Assembly (NCBI RefSeq): GCF_008729015.1
Contig: NZ_RKSM01000001.1
Location: forward strand, 1,550,001 to 1,614,000
DNA length: 64,000 nucleotides
Reading direction: 5' to 3'
Source of the DNA: Haloarcula sp. CBA1129
GTDB lineage: Archaea > Halobacteriota > Halobacteria > Halobacteriales > Haloarculaceae
The notes under the pieces were generated by a model that was not told the DNA's origin, ran no database searches, and saw nothing but the letters and a program-made list of their open reading frames with translations. The translations under genes and the position numbers were made by a program. Of the stretch, positions 1 through 7,361 are shown piece after piece. The first letter of the stretch is position 1. The number at the start of each line of letters is the position of its first letter.

Positions 1-838
1 CCTGTGCCTCGCTCATGTTCTCACGGGCGTATTCGACGAGGTAGGCCGCGTCGGCGTAGTTTCCGACCAGCAGCGTCTCGATTTCTTCGCCGCGGTCGTG
101 GTACTCGCGGGTCATGTCACAGACCCGCTTTACCGCCTGCCGGCGATCCGCAGGTGTGAGGTCCGCATCGACGATCTCGGTCCCGCGGCCACCGTAGTCG
201 AGGTGGTAGAAACAGAAGCGGTCCACGCCCACGTCGGTCAGCAGGTCGACGACGCCCTCCAGATCCGCGGCGTTGCGCTCTGTGATTGTGTACCGGAGGC
301 CAGTTTTCAGGCCCGCGTCGAGGCAGTTCTCGATCCCTTGGACCGCGCCCTCGAACGCACCGTCGACCCCGCGGAAGTCGTCGTTTCGCTCCGGCAGGCC
401 GTCGACGGAGACACCGGCGTATTTCAGCCCGGCGTCTTTCAGCGACCGGGCGCGCTCCTCGGTGATGAGCGTCCCGTTGGTCGAGAGCACGGGGCGGACG
501 CCGACCTCGTTGGCGTAGGCGACCAGTTCTTCGAGGTCCTGCCGAACGAGCGGTTCACCACCGGAGAACAGCACCACTGGCGCGCCGTAGTCGGCCAGAT
601 CATCAAGCAGCGCTTTCCCCTCTGCAGTCGAGAGTTCTCCGTCAGCGATTTCGGTATCGGCGGCGGCGTAACAGTGGTCACAGTAGAGATTGCACTGTTT
701 GGTGACGTTCCAGACGACAACCGGCCGGCGCTGTTTCTCGTCGCGGATCTGCCGCTTGGTCGACTCGTTCGCTGCGTCGTACCGAAGGCCGTCTCCCTCG
801 GCGTCGAGGTCACAGAGCAGTTTCGAGACCGAAATCAT
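1..838 (-). CDS. radical SAM protein, probable RiPP/cofactor maturase (3' end outside window)
   Basis: The frame opens at an ATG (836-838) that overlaps the stop of the upstream small gene as ATGA, and it runs off the left edge (about 279 codons visible). Near residue 49 it has the radical-SAM cluster motif CNLYCDHC, with the CxxxCxxC spacing that binds a 4Fe-4S cluster and S-adenosylmethionine. The first 45 residues are a conserved-looking haloarchaeal lead-in (MISVSKLL...). The overlap with a PaaB-like small protein matches pairs annotated in haloarchaea as a radical SAM enzyme plus a candidate peptide substrate. The substrate and any C-terminal SPASM-type domain cannot be seen here. Radical-SAM membership is firm; the exact role is inference. 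Confidence 0.85.
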   Translation of the reverse strand, partial: MISVSKLLCDLDAEGDGLRYDAANESTKRQIRDEKQRRPVVVWNVTKQCNLYCDHCYAAADTEIADGELSTAEGKALLDDLADYGAPVVLFSGGEPLVRQDLEELVAYANEVGVRPVLSTNGTLITEERARSLKDAGLKYAGVSVDGLPERNDDFRGVDGAFEGAVQGIENCLDAGLKTGLRYTITERNAADLEGVVDLLTDVGVDRFCFYHLDYGGRGTEIVDADLTPADRRQAVKRVCDMTREYHDRGEEIETLLVGNYADAAYLVEYARENMSEAQ

Positions 839-1149
839 CGGTTCCCACCCCGGAGCGTCTCCGCCTCCATCTCGTCGACGCTCATGGTTGCGTCCTCGTC
901 CGTGGTTCCCGTTCCAAGCGCCGCAGCATCTGTCTGGTACCGCTCCGTCTCGTCGGCGGGACACAACCACAGTGTGACGGCGGTCCGCGCGAACAGCGAC
1001 GCTGCCTGCTCTCTGGCGATGTCGGCGGACGGCGCACTGACGCTTCCGACATGGGTGAGCGGGTTCGCCGTGTCCTCGCGGACGAACACCTCCCACTCGC
1101 GACTCGTTGCGCCGCGCGGGGCGTCTACCTCGTGGTCGAACTCTTCCAT
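835..1149 (-). CDS. PaaB-like rSAM-partnered small protein (candidate RiPP, Htur_1727-type)
   Basis: The product is 104 aa. Residues 14-60 (REWEVFVRE, HVGSVSAPSADIA, LWLCPAD) resemble the small phenylacetyl-CoA epoxidase subunit PaaB. No paaA, paaC or paaD gene is nearby. The stop overlaps the radical SAM start, so the two are co-transcribed and probably translationally coupled. From memory, haloarchaeal proteins of this shape are annotated as Htur_1727-family rSAM-partnered candidate RiPPs. Whether it is a modified substrate or a PaaB-like scaffold cannot be decided from sequence. An inverted-repeat site at 1191-1208 lies just upstream. Confidence 0.75.
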   Translation of the reverse strand: MEEFDHEVDAPRGATSREWEVFVREDTANPLTHVGSVSAPSADIAREQAASLFARTAVTLWLCPADETERYQTDAAALGTGTTDEDATMSVDEMEAETLRGGNR

Positions 1150-1190
1150 ACCCCTCTGTTAGACTCCCTCAAAAAAACGGGGCTAGCGCG

Positions 1191-1208
1191 TTCTCAGCTA
1201 CTGGGAAC
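1191..1208. promoter_or_regulatory. inverted-repeat operator upstream of the rSAM operon
   Basis: The site is TTCTCAGCTACTGGGAAC, an imperfect dyad (TTCTCAG / CTGGGAA around a 3-bp centre). It lies about 40 bp upstream of the PaaB-like start. The same 18-mer, with one change, occurs at 2559-2576 upstream of the multicopper oxidase. This suggests one regulator controls both units. Confidence 0.6.
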
Positions 1209-1341
1209 CACAGTTGAATTCGATATAGCGGTATGGTGTTTACTGCGACGTTTGTACGAGAACGACCCATATCGAGTCTGCCCTTTGAAATCGTCGGAGA
1301 AACAGCGTCTGTGCCGTGATTACTTCAAATCGAACGCCTAG

Positions 1342-2493
1342 TTACCCTTCGTAGCCCGCGTACTCCATCAGCTGTTTGAAGATGTCGGTGTCCATTGCCT
1401 CCTTGTAGACGACGCCGGTGATCATCCCACCGGGGTAAGAGGTCCCGTTCATCGCGTGGCTGACCTTGTGACAGTGCGCGAGGTAGATACCGGGGTCGGC
1501 GTCGGCCTCGAACTCGATAGTGTGCCGACCGGCAGGCGGGATACTGGTGATGTCCTGATCGTGGCGGGCGGCTTCCGGAATCTTCCCGCCGTCTTTGTGA
1601 GTCACTTGGAACCGGTGGTTGTGGATGTGCATCGGGTGGTCCATGTACCCGTTGTTGCACATGTGGATACGCACCGTATCGCCCTGCTCGACGATGATCG
1701 GCGAGCCGTCCTCGGGGTGAAGCGTCCGTGGGGCGGACTTGCCGTTGACAGTGAACGTGTCGGGCCGGCGGTTCCGGGGGTCATAGCTGGCGTCCATGCC
1801 CGCCATCTGGCGGTTGAGCCGGGAATCCCACTCCTTCAGCGTCATGAAGTACTCTTTGTCGGCCGGTTCGTACCCCTTCGGATCGACGCGGAAGATACCG
1901 TACATCCCCATGTCGATGTGGCGATGGGTCTGGTAGTGGCAGTGATACAGGTGCGTGCCAGTCACGTTCGCGGGGATGGTGTAGGTGTGTTTCTCGCCGG
2001 GGTCGATTCGGATGCCCGTCGTGGTCGGGACGCCGTCGTCCTCCCACTGCTTCTGGACGGCGTGGAAGTGGACCGTGTGCGGGCGCATGCCGTCCGTGTT
2101 GTCGAAGGTGACCTCCATGTCCTCGCCTTCCGTCGTCCGGAGGATCGGCCCCGGGACGCTCGGTTCGCCGTCGTCGGCTTTGAACGCCCACACCTTCGGG
2201 AGTTCGACGGGGCCGCCCATCGACTTGCCGGGATGGGCCTCGTGTTTCGCTGGGACAGAGGAGAGCGTCACTTCGCCACCCTGCTCGTCGACGTTGACGA
2301 TTTCAGGCGGCGACGTGGTCGGGAGGTCGCTGTCGGACTGTGCTGGGGTTGTGCTGGTGTCGACTGACTCTTCGGTTGGAACCTCACCCGGGGCGGTACA
2401 GCCCGCAAGCGCGACCGTGCCACCGAGGCCGGAGGCTTTCACGAAGTCACGACGGGAGATGCCCGATCCGGGTGCGCCGATCTGGTCTTCCAT
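1342..2493 (-). CDS. two-domain multicopper oxidase, Tat-exported
   Basis: The 383-aa product starts at the ATG at 2491-2493, because this places a twin-arginine signal (SRRDFVKASG) followed by a lipobox-like LAGC close to the N-terminus; the longer frame adds an implausible leader. There are two cupredoxin domains. Trinuclear-centre signatures are present: VHFH, HCH, HPMHIH, and HCHxxxH near the C-terminus. Domain 1 also has HCHxxxH followed by a Met, so both domains may hold type-1 copper (a type-A two-domain oxidase). It probably oxidises a metal, phenol or nitrogen compound outside the membrane. It lacks the usual NirK motif arrangement, so I do not call it nitrite reductase. Confidence 0.85.
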   Translation of the reverse strand: MEDQIGAPGSGISRRDFVKASGLGGTVALAGCTAPGEVPTEESVDTSTTPAQSDSDLPTTSPPEIVNVDEQGGEVTLSSVPAKHEAHPGKSMGGPVELPKVWAFKADDGEPSVPGPILRTTEGEDMEVTFDNTDGMRPHTVHFHAVQKQWEDDGVPTTTGIRIDPGEKHTYTIPANVTGTHLYHCHYQTHRHIDMGMYGIFRVDPKGYEPADKEYFMTLKEWDSRLNRQMAGMDASYDPRNRRPDTFTVNGKSAPRTLHPEDGSPIIVEQGDTVRIHMCNNGYMDHPMHIHNHRFQVTHKDGGKIPEAARHDQDITSIPPAGRHTIEFEADADPGIYLAHCHKVSHAMNGTSYPGGMITGVVYKEAMDTDIFKQLMEYAGYEG

Positions 2494-2558
2494 AAGCAAT
2501 TGAAGGTAATGTCCCGCAATATAAACCCCTAAAGGCAATTCTCAGGCCGGCAGAAGCG

Positions 2559-2576
2559 TTCTCAGTTACTGGGAAC
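2559..2576. promoter_or_regulatory. inverted-repeat operator upstream of the multicopper oxidase
   Basis: The site is TTCTCAGTTACTGGGAAC, differing at one position from the site at 1191-1208. An extra TTCTCAG half-site lies at 2539-2545. A TATA-like stretch (read on the minus strand, TTTATATT, around 2517-2525) sits between the site and the oxidase start. The position is upstream of the TATA box, as for an activator. The adjacent winged-helix gene at 2705 is a candidate binder, which is inference. Confidence 0.6.
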
Positions 2577-2704
2577 GAAGACCCAGTTACAGATAAGTGC
2601 CCCATATATTGCGTGCTGTGTGGCGGAAAGGTCGGCTGTGTCAGGCGGTAAGCGCTCCGAAGTCGGTTACATTAAACGTCTTGGGCGGGCACTGTCGGGC
2701 AAGG

Positions 2705-3082
2705 ATGGTCCGGGACCCCTTCGCTGACGAGGAGACGCCGGAGTTACAGGCGGTCCTCGACGCACTCGACGACGAGGACTGTCGCGCCATCGTCAGCGTA
2801 CTGGAGGAACCGTTGACGGCGAGTGAGATATCCGACCGGAGCGGCGTACCGCTATCGACGACCTATCGAAAGCTCGAACTACTGACGGAGTCCTCGTTGC
2901 TGTACGAGGGCGTCGAGGTCAGGTCGGACGGGCAACACGCGAGCCGGTACGCTATCGATTTCGAGGAGGTCGTCATCAGCCTTGACGAGGAACTGTCGCT
3001 CACCGTCGATATCTCACACCGCGCTCGGACGCCGGACCAACGGCTCGAAAACCTCTGGTCTGAGGTGCGAAAGGAGACATAA
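2705..3082 (+). CDS. winged-helix transcriptional regulator
   Basis: The 125-aa product uses the ATG at 2705; the longer frame from 2597 runs through the promoter and has no typical content. Residues 10-75 form an ArsR/MarR-like winged helix, with a recognition-helix region LTASEISDRSGVPLSTTYRK. The C-terminal half (EEVVISLDEELSLTVDI) looks like a dimerisation or effector segment. It lies two bases upstream of a small membrane protein gene, a pairing common in haloarchaea. It is divergent from the multicopper oxidase and may regulate it. Confidence 0.8.
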   Translation: MVRDPFADEETPELQAVLDALDDEDCRAIVSVLEEPLTASEISDRSGVPLSTTYRKLELLTESSLLYEGVEVRSDGQHASRYAIDFEEVVISLDEELSLTVDISHRARTPDQRLENLWSEVRKET

Positions 3083-3084
3083 CC

Positions 3085-3384
3085 ATGGTACACATCCCAA
3101 GTTCACAGGTCGGAATCGTCGTCTCGAAGACACTGATCCTCATTCTTGGCGGACTGATAACCTACTACTCGTATCAGGCGTACAGCCGAACGAAAAGCCC
3201 GCAACACAAGTGGCTCACTTACGGGTTCGGGGTGGTGACCCTCGGTGCGTTTGCCGGCGGCGTCCTCGATATCATCGTCGGTCGGTATCTCGGGCAACAA
3301 CTGCTCTCTGTGAGTGTCTTCACGTCGAGTTCACTGACGGCCATCGGTCTGGGTATCATTCTGTACTCGCTGTACGTTCGGTAG
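3085..3384 (+). CDS. small three-helix membrane protein (DUF7521-like)
   Basis: The 99-aa product has three predicted membrane helices (about 10-30, 43-65 and 74-96). Its conserved core is TYYSYQAYSRTKSP followed by LTYGFGVVTLGAFAGG. It starts two bases after the regulator's stop, so the two form an operon. Haloarchaeal genomes commonly pair such proteins with winged-helix regulators, which suggests membrane sensing, but no function is established. A paralogue follows at 3541. Confidence 0.7.
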   Translation: MVHIPSSQVGIVVSKTLILILGGLITYYSYQAYSRTKSPQHKWLTYGFGVVTLGAFAGGVLDIIVGRYLGQQLLSVSVFTSSSLTAIGLGIILYSLYVR

Positions 3385-3540
3385 CACTCACACAGAGTAC
3401 CCACGCGGCAATCGCTTCGCCTCGTACTTTCACTTTCGGCCGGAGCGGGCAGCTGTTCTGTGTGGCGGTGTGACTGTGGTATTCTCACCGACTGGAAACG
3501 CTACGGACGGTATATTTACGCGGACGTGTCAATCAGAGTT

Positions 3541-3837
3541 ATGCTTGGAGCGAACGCCGTGTTGTTAATCGGGATGAAGACAGTCACGCTGTTCTGTGGT
3601 GTGATACTGACGACGTTGACCTACCGCGCGTATCGCCGCACTCAGGCACCGGCGATGCGAGCGCTCTGTCTCGGCATCGGGTTCGTCACGCTGGGCGCAA
3701 TACTCGGCGGTAGCCTCCACCAGCTCATCGGTATGCCGGTGGCACAGAGCGTCACTGTCGAGGAACTGTTCACTGCGGTCGGGTTCTTTATTCTGACCTA
3801 TTCGCTGTACACGGACCAACCGGCCGCGACGAACTGA
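3541..3837 (+). CDS. small three-helix membrane protein, paralogue of the preceding gene
   Basis: The 98-aa product shares pattern and topology with the protein at 3085 (LTYRAYRRTQAP, GIGFVTLGAILGG, ILTYSLYT). I chose the ATG at 3541 because a TATA-like element (tatatttacg, 3511-3520) lies about 25-30 bp upstream, as expected for a leaderless haloarchaeal transcript; the longer frame from 3460 would cross it. It therefore appears to have its own promoter. Function unknown. Confidence 0.65.
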   Translation: MLGANAVLLIGMKTVTLFCGVILTTLTYRAYRRTQAPAMRALCLGIGFVTLGAILGGSLHQLIGMPVAQSVTVEELFTAVGFFILTYSLYTDQPAATN

Positions 3838-3918
3838 TTCTGTCGACTGTACGTCTGGAAAGAAGTCTGTCACCCTGCGGTGACAAATCCTCAAAATAGT
3901 CACAGCCGACAGTATGAG

Positions 3919-5232
3919 TCACGAGTCCTCGGTAGGCGTGTGTTCACGGCCAGTCAGCAGTACGGGCAGCGAGTGCGGGCTGTGTTCGACGAGGACGGCG
4001 ACGAGGTTGCCCGCGAACAGTGCGGTCCCGAAAAGCGCAAACGCCCCGGCGACCAGCGCTGTGTCGTTCGGCGTCTCAAGCCACTGATTGCTCACGAGGA
4101 TACCGTATGCGAGAGTTAGCGCCACGCCGTCCACGGCGGCGATGCGGTGGTCGTACAGGTCATCGACCATCGGCACGTCCTCGAAGCCAAGGCGGTCGCT
4201 GTACCGGTGGACCCAGACGATGAACGGGACAACGTGATACAGCGTCCCGAAGACGACAAAGCCGACGCCACCGATGAGTAGCACCGTCGACGGCTGCCCG
4301 AGTAGCCCAGCGTACGCCAGCGGGTCGTTCCACCACGCGACCACTGTCAGCCCTGCCCAGAGGAACAGCGATAGCGCTGCGACGCTGTAGCGGGTCAGCA
4401 TCGGTGACCACTCGACACGCGCACCGACGAGCTGCCGCGCCAGAAGTACCGCCACCACGCCAAGGCCAACAGCGACCAGAACCGCGCCGAGCCGGGCCAG
4501 AACGGGGGCTCCGATCAGGCGACCGCCAGCGAACGCGAGAACGCCGAGCGGATAGACGGCCGTCTCTACCCGCTGGACCACTGCATCGATTCTGCCGGTG
4601 TCGGCCTGCGTGAACATCGGGGCGAGCTGTGCCAGCGCGCCTGCGACAGTCGTCAGGACCGCACCGAACACGGCAAGTGTCCCGTGGGCTAACAAGAACC
4701 CCTGTCGGCTGATTCCCAGAACCGGGAGAACGCCGACAGCGTGGTCCAGCGCCAGCACTATCCCGGCACCCGTCACGAGGACAAAGAACACCAGCGCCCA
4801 GCCGAAATGGATCGCTGTAACGTCAGGCTCCGCAGCGAGCAGCGTCCGACCGACGTTGTAACAGAGGGTCCAGACACCGACCAGCGCGAGCGTTCCGGCA
4901 ACCGGTAACAGGGTAGGGGTTGCTGTCAGGAAGCCAGCCGCCAGACCCGCGAACCCGGCAGCAGCGAACGGTAACTGCGCAGCGGCGAGGCGGCGCGAAT
5001 AGAGGTCGACTCCACACCAGACCGGGACGAACTGCGTCAGCGCGCCCATGATGGTGAGACAGACCCACCCCGCAAGCAGGAGGTGGACCTGTGCGAGGTG
5101 GCCAGCCCGCCCCTCGACCACGCCGACGGTGACACCGACGACCAGAAACGCCAGTGCGACGACGAAATGACGGAGTGGAACCGTCATCGGTGGTCCGGCG
5201 TCTGCGTCCACGTCGGCAGGTATTCCACTCAT
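3919..5232 (-). CDS. polytopic membrane protein, heme-copper-oxidase-I/NnrS-like
   Basis: The 437-aa product has about 12 membrane helices and in-membrane histidines (GHLAQVH near residue 44, LAHGTLAVFG near 183, TLYHVVPFIVWVH near 332). The fold resembles single-subunit heme-copper oxidase or NnrS-type proteins, but I cannot confirm the full heme and CuB ligand set. The start at 5230-5232 is divergent from a DUF2249 gene, with a CGAA-N4-TTCG palindrome between them. That context suggests a role in anaerobic nitrogen-oxide metabolism. Membrane nature is certain; family assignment is moderate. Confidence 0.7.
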   Translation of the reverse strand: MSGIPADVDADAGPPMTVPLRHFVVALAFLVVGVTVGVVEGRAGHLAQVHLLLAGWVCLTIMGALTQFVPVWCGVDLYSRRLAAAQLPFAAAGFAGLAAGFLTATPTLLPVAGTLALVGVWTLCYNVGRTLLAAEPDVTAIHFGWALVFFVLVTGAGIVLALDHAVGVLPVLGISRQGFLLAHGTLAVFGAVLTTVAGALAQLAPMFTQADTGRIDAVVQRVETAVYPLGVLAFAGGRLIGAPVLARLGAVLVAVGLGVVAVLLARQLVGARVEWSPMLTRYSVAALSLFLWAGLTVVAWWNDPLAYAGLLGQPSTVLLIGGVGFVVFGTLYHVVPFIVWVHRYSDRLGFEDVPMVDDLYDHRIAAVDGVALTLAYGILVSNQWLETPNDTALVAGAFALFGTALFAGNLVAVLVEHSPHSLPVLLTGREHTPTEDS

Positions 5233-5271
5233 TATCGTCTAGTACGACCCTGCCCCTGCTGGCAATGTGGC

Positions 5272-5283
5272 CGAATATGTTCG
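5272..5283. promoter_or_regulatory. CGAA-N4-TTCG palindrome (NarO-type site)
   Basis: CGAATATGTTCG lies between the divergent starts at 5232 (minus) and 5322 (plus). CGAA-N4-TTCG is the reported binding motif of NarO, the haloarchaeal regulator of denitrification genes. A second exact match lies at 6465-6476 in another divergent promoter of the same cluster. Confidence 0.65.
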
Positions 5284-5321
5284 GGAAAACAGTCGGCCCG
5301 CTCACAACCCAACCCGAACAT

Positions 5322-5606
5322 ATGGCGTCGAACCACCAGTCCACAGAGCAAGTCGCGGCCCTGATTTCGGAGACGGCTGCACCCGTTGATGCGCCGACGG
5401 AACGTCTCGATGTGCAGTCGCTGGGGCCACCGAAGCCGCTCAAGCAGACGCTAGAGCGGCTTGCAGACCTTGACGACGAGACTATCCTCGTTCAGTTCAA
5501 CGACCGCGCCCCACAGCACCTCTATCCGAAACTCAGAGACAGAGGCTACGACTACGAAAGTGTTGAGGCCGACGACGCAATAGTGACGGTTATCTGGCAC
5601 AGATGA
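5322..5606 (+). CDS. DUF2249 domain protein
   Basis: The 94-aa product starts at the ATG at 5322, just after the palindrome. The domain (about residues 25-93) has the DUF2249 pattern LDVQSLGPPKPLKQTLERLADL followed by a TusA-like beta-alpha fold ending VTVIWHR. DUF2249 proteins resemble TusA/SirA sulfur carriers and often sit in denitrification or nitrite-handling clusters. No obvious catalytic cysteine is visible. Its stop overlaps the next start as ATGA, so it is coupled with the GluTR-like gene. Confidence 0.8.
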   Translation: MASNHQSTEQVAALISETAAPVDAPTERLDVQSLGPPKPLKQTLERLADLDDETILVQFNDRAPQHLYPKLRDRGYDYESVEADDAIVTVIWHR

Positions 5607-5875
5607 ATCAGAACACAGAGCCGCCTGTCGATGTCGAGGAGGCGATCGCTCGTATCGACGGCCGTGGTGCGAAGATTCAGCGGGAGCAACTCGAACGAAC
5701 GCTGTCACAGCTACAGCAGGACGGCGAACTAACGGCGGACCAGCGGCTGGCGGTTGAAGAACTGAGCGAACGGCTCGTCGAGCGACTGCTCGCTGTCCCC
5801 CGGGAAAGTCTACAGGACGCGGCGCGGAGTGCGGACGACGAGCGGATCGAAACGGCGATTTCCCTGTTCGAGTGA
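5603..5875 (+). CDS. stand-alone glutamyl-tRNA reductase dimerisation-like domain
   Basis: The 90-aa, all-helical product resembles the C-terminal dimerisation domain of glutamyl-tRNA reductase HemA. It has the LTADQRLAVEELSERLVERLL stretch, a PRESLQDAA segment and a terminal IETAISLFE. There is no catalytic or NAD-binding domain. It overlaps the DUF2249 stop by 4 bp. It may modulate HemA or heme supply during anaerobic respiration, which is inference from similarity and neighbours. The stop is two bases before the convergent cupin stop. Confidence 0.65.
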   Translation: MNQNTEPPVDVEEAIARIDGRGAKIQREQLERTLSQLQQDGELTADQRLAVEELSERLVERLLAVPRESLQDAARSADDERIETAISLFE

Positions 5876-5877
5876 CC

Positions 5878-6195
5878 CTACTTCGACGACGCTGCGAGGA
5901 CGAGCAGTGCCTCGCTGTCCGCTGTTGCGGCAGGGGAGATGTCTTGGTCACCGTCAAACCGGACGATGTCGCCGGGAGAGAGCGATAGCGTCTCGTCGCC
6001 AAGCGTCAGGTCCACGGCACCCGAACGGAGGAGGAACACGATCTCCCGACCGGGATGCTTGTGGGCCGGAATCGACTCGCCTGCATCGAGCGTCAGCTGG
6101 ATGGTCTTCGGTGCCCCTTCGAACAACCTCGTCCGGCCGTCCGAACCGCTGCCGAGCGTTGCTCGCTCCGTTTCAGCAGGTGAGGTCTCGCTCAT
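5878..6195 (-). CDS. cupin domain protein
   Basis: The 105-aa product is a single cupin barrel. Motif 1 (PAHKHPGREIVFLLRSG) has two histidines and a glutamate that could bind metal; motif 2 is LSLSPGDIVRFDG, followed by a degenerate histidine position. The ATG at 6195 overlaps the stop of the upstream DUF2249 gene (ATGA). It may be a metal-dependent sensor or small oxygenase; no substrate can be read from sequence. Confidence 0.8.
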   Translation of the reverse strand: MSETSPAETERATLGSGSDGRTRLFEGAPKTIQLTLDAGESIPAHKHPGREIVFLLRSGAVDLTLGDETLSLSPGDIVRFDGDQDISPAATADSEALLVLAASSK

Positions 6196-6428
6196 TGTTT
6201 CGGGAGGTCCGCGACGAACTTCTGTGGGCCATCCTGCTCGCACCGGTAGTTCGCCGCGTCGAACGCTTCGACCTCGGCTTGCATCTCGTAGAACAGCGGC
6301 TTCGGCTCGTGGTCGTTGATGATTCGAAGCGTCTCCCCGGAGGATAGCGCCGCGAAGGAGTCGTGTATCTTCGAGTGTCGTTCCGGCGGCGGCGTCTCGC
6401 GCAGGTCGAGTGTGGTTGCTGGCATCAT
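6192..6428 (-). CDS. DUF2249 domain protein (second copy)
   Basis: The 78-aa product spans a full DUF2249 domain: LDLRETPPPERHSKIHD near the N-terminus, then GETLRIINDHEPKPLFYEM and a terminal FVADLPKQ. The NDHEP.PL pattern is typical of the family and better conserved than in the copy at 5322. A second ATG lies one codon downstream. It is co-transcribed with the cupin and lies downstream of a CGAA-N4-TTCG site. Confidence 0.85.
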   Translation of the reverse strand: MMPATTLDLRETPPPERHSKIHDSFAALSSGETLRIINDHEPKPLFYEMQAEVEAFDAANYRCEQDGPQKFVADLPKQ

Positions 6429-6464
6429 CTGATTGTTTGCCGGGAGTCGGGGAGGGGGTTCCCC

Positions 6465-6476
6465 CGAACACGTTCG
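6465..6476. promoter_or_regulatory. CGAA-N4-TTCG palindrome (NarO-type site)
   Basis: CGAACACGTTCG lies in the gap between the divergent DUF2249/cupin operon (start 6428) and the gene at 6515. It is the same motif as at 5272-5283, which supports co-regulation of both divergent pairs under anaerobic or nitrate conditions. Confidence 0.65.
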
Positions 6477-6514
6477 GGAGTAGGTCCTGATGTGTGCCGT
6501 CCGTTCGTTTCAGT

Positions 6515-7051
6515 ATGAGCCTTCTCTCTGGCCTCCGTGGCGGCTCAGACGTCGGGTTCGATAGTTACGGGACCTTCGTTCCCGAACACAACCCGGACCC
6601 CGGCCCGTTCCTGTCTGAGACAGCAGTACTGACCGGCACCGACCACGCCGCTTTCCACCGACTCACGATGGACCTATTCGACGAGCGCGGCGTGTACGAC
6701 ATGACCTTCGGGTACAACCTCGCACGGCTAAATCTCGACCACCGGCACCCGGACGCGGGCTTCCGCTACGGCCGTGAATCGGACAACAGCAGTGTGCTCA
6801 GGGCCGAATTCACGCCGACAACCGAGTTCTGCCCCCAGAGCGACACGCTGACTGTCGGCGCGTTCCGCGCTTGGAACGGGCTGTCGGACCGCCACGAGTA
6901 CGACCTCGTCCGCGTCCGCGTGAGCCCGGGCCACCATCAGAGCACGGAGATCAACGACAAACTCCAGCGACTCGAAACGCGATACCGGCAGACCGGGAAA
7001 CTCCAGACAGACGGTGAGGCCGAATCGTCCGACGAAGGGGTGCCGTTCTGA
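6515..7051 (+). CDS. conserved hypothetical protein of the nitrogen-oxide-type cluster
   Basis: The 178-aa soluble product uses the ATG at 6515, which leaves a compact gap after the palindrome at 6465; seven more codons are possible upstream. A central segment FCPQSDTLTVGAFRAWNGLS followed by HEYDLVRVRV looks like a conserved core. The C-terminal 30 residues are charged and probably disordered. I recognise no family. Its promoter suggests co-regulation with the DUF2249 and cupin genes. Confidence 0.6.
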   Translation: MSLLSGLRGGSDVGFDSYGTFVPEHNPDPGPFLSETAVLTGTDHAAFHRLTMDLFDERGVYDMTFGYNLARLNLDHRHPDAGFRYGRESDNSSVLRAEFTPTTEFCPQSDTLTVGAFRAWNGLSDRHEYDLVRVRVSPGHHQSTEINDKLQRLETRYRQTGKLQTDGEAESSDEGVPF

Positions 7052-7361
7052 CAGAATATAGTCAGTAGAGCGGCCTTCTCCGTACACTCACGAAGCCACA
7101 GTCGCTAGAATGCATGGTCAGCCGACGAAATCAGATTGCCATGATTCTGGAAAAACCGCTCACTTCGATGACTGAGGACATGGAAAACGTTATATGGTTT
7201 GCTGGGCGACATATCGTAAACCGAGCCAACTGGGTGGGATATCGGTGGCTTAGTGGGCTGGTGAAGTCATGCCCTACAACAGCAAGCAGTAAAACATCAG
7301 AAAACGATGAGAATAGATTGCGTCCAGCGCGACATCACGGCTGGCCGGAGGCCGCACTGAG
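7052..7361. other. intergenic stretch without a convincing gene
   Basis: This is more AT-rich than its neighbours, with a possible TATA element (gttatatgg near 7190). An 83-codon frame at 7114-7365 crosses it, but its composition (few acidic residues, no family features) is unlike a haloarchaeal protein, so I do not call it. Confidence 0.4.

Noticed and set aside
98..1162. Long plus-strand open frame of 354 codons
   Set aside because: It is antisense to the radical SAM and PaaB-like genes, which carry clear family motifs, overlapping start/stop and haloarchaeal composition.
1342..2493. Calling the multicopper oxidase a copper nitrite reductase (NirK)
   Set aside because: Its trinuclear-type HxH, HCH and HPMHIH motifs fit multicopper oxidases better, and the NirK pattern around the type-2 site is not seen.
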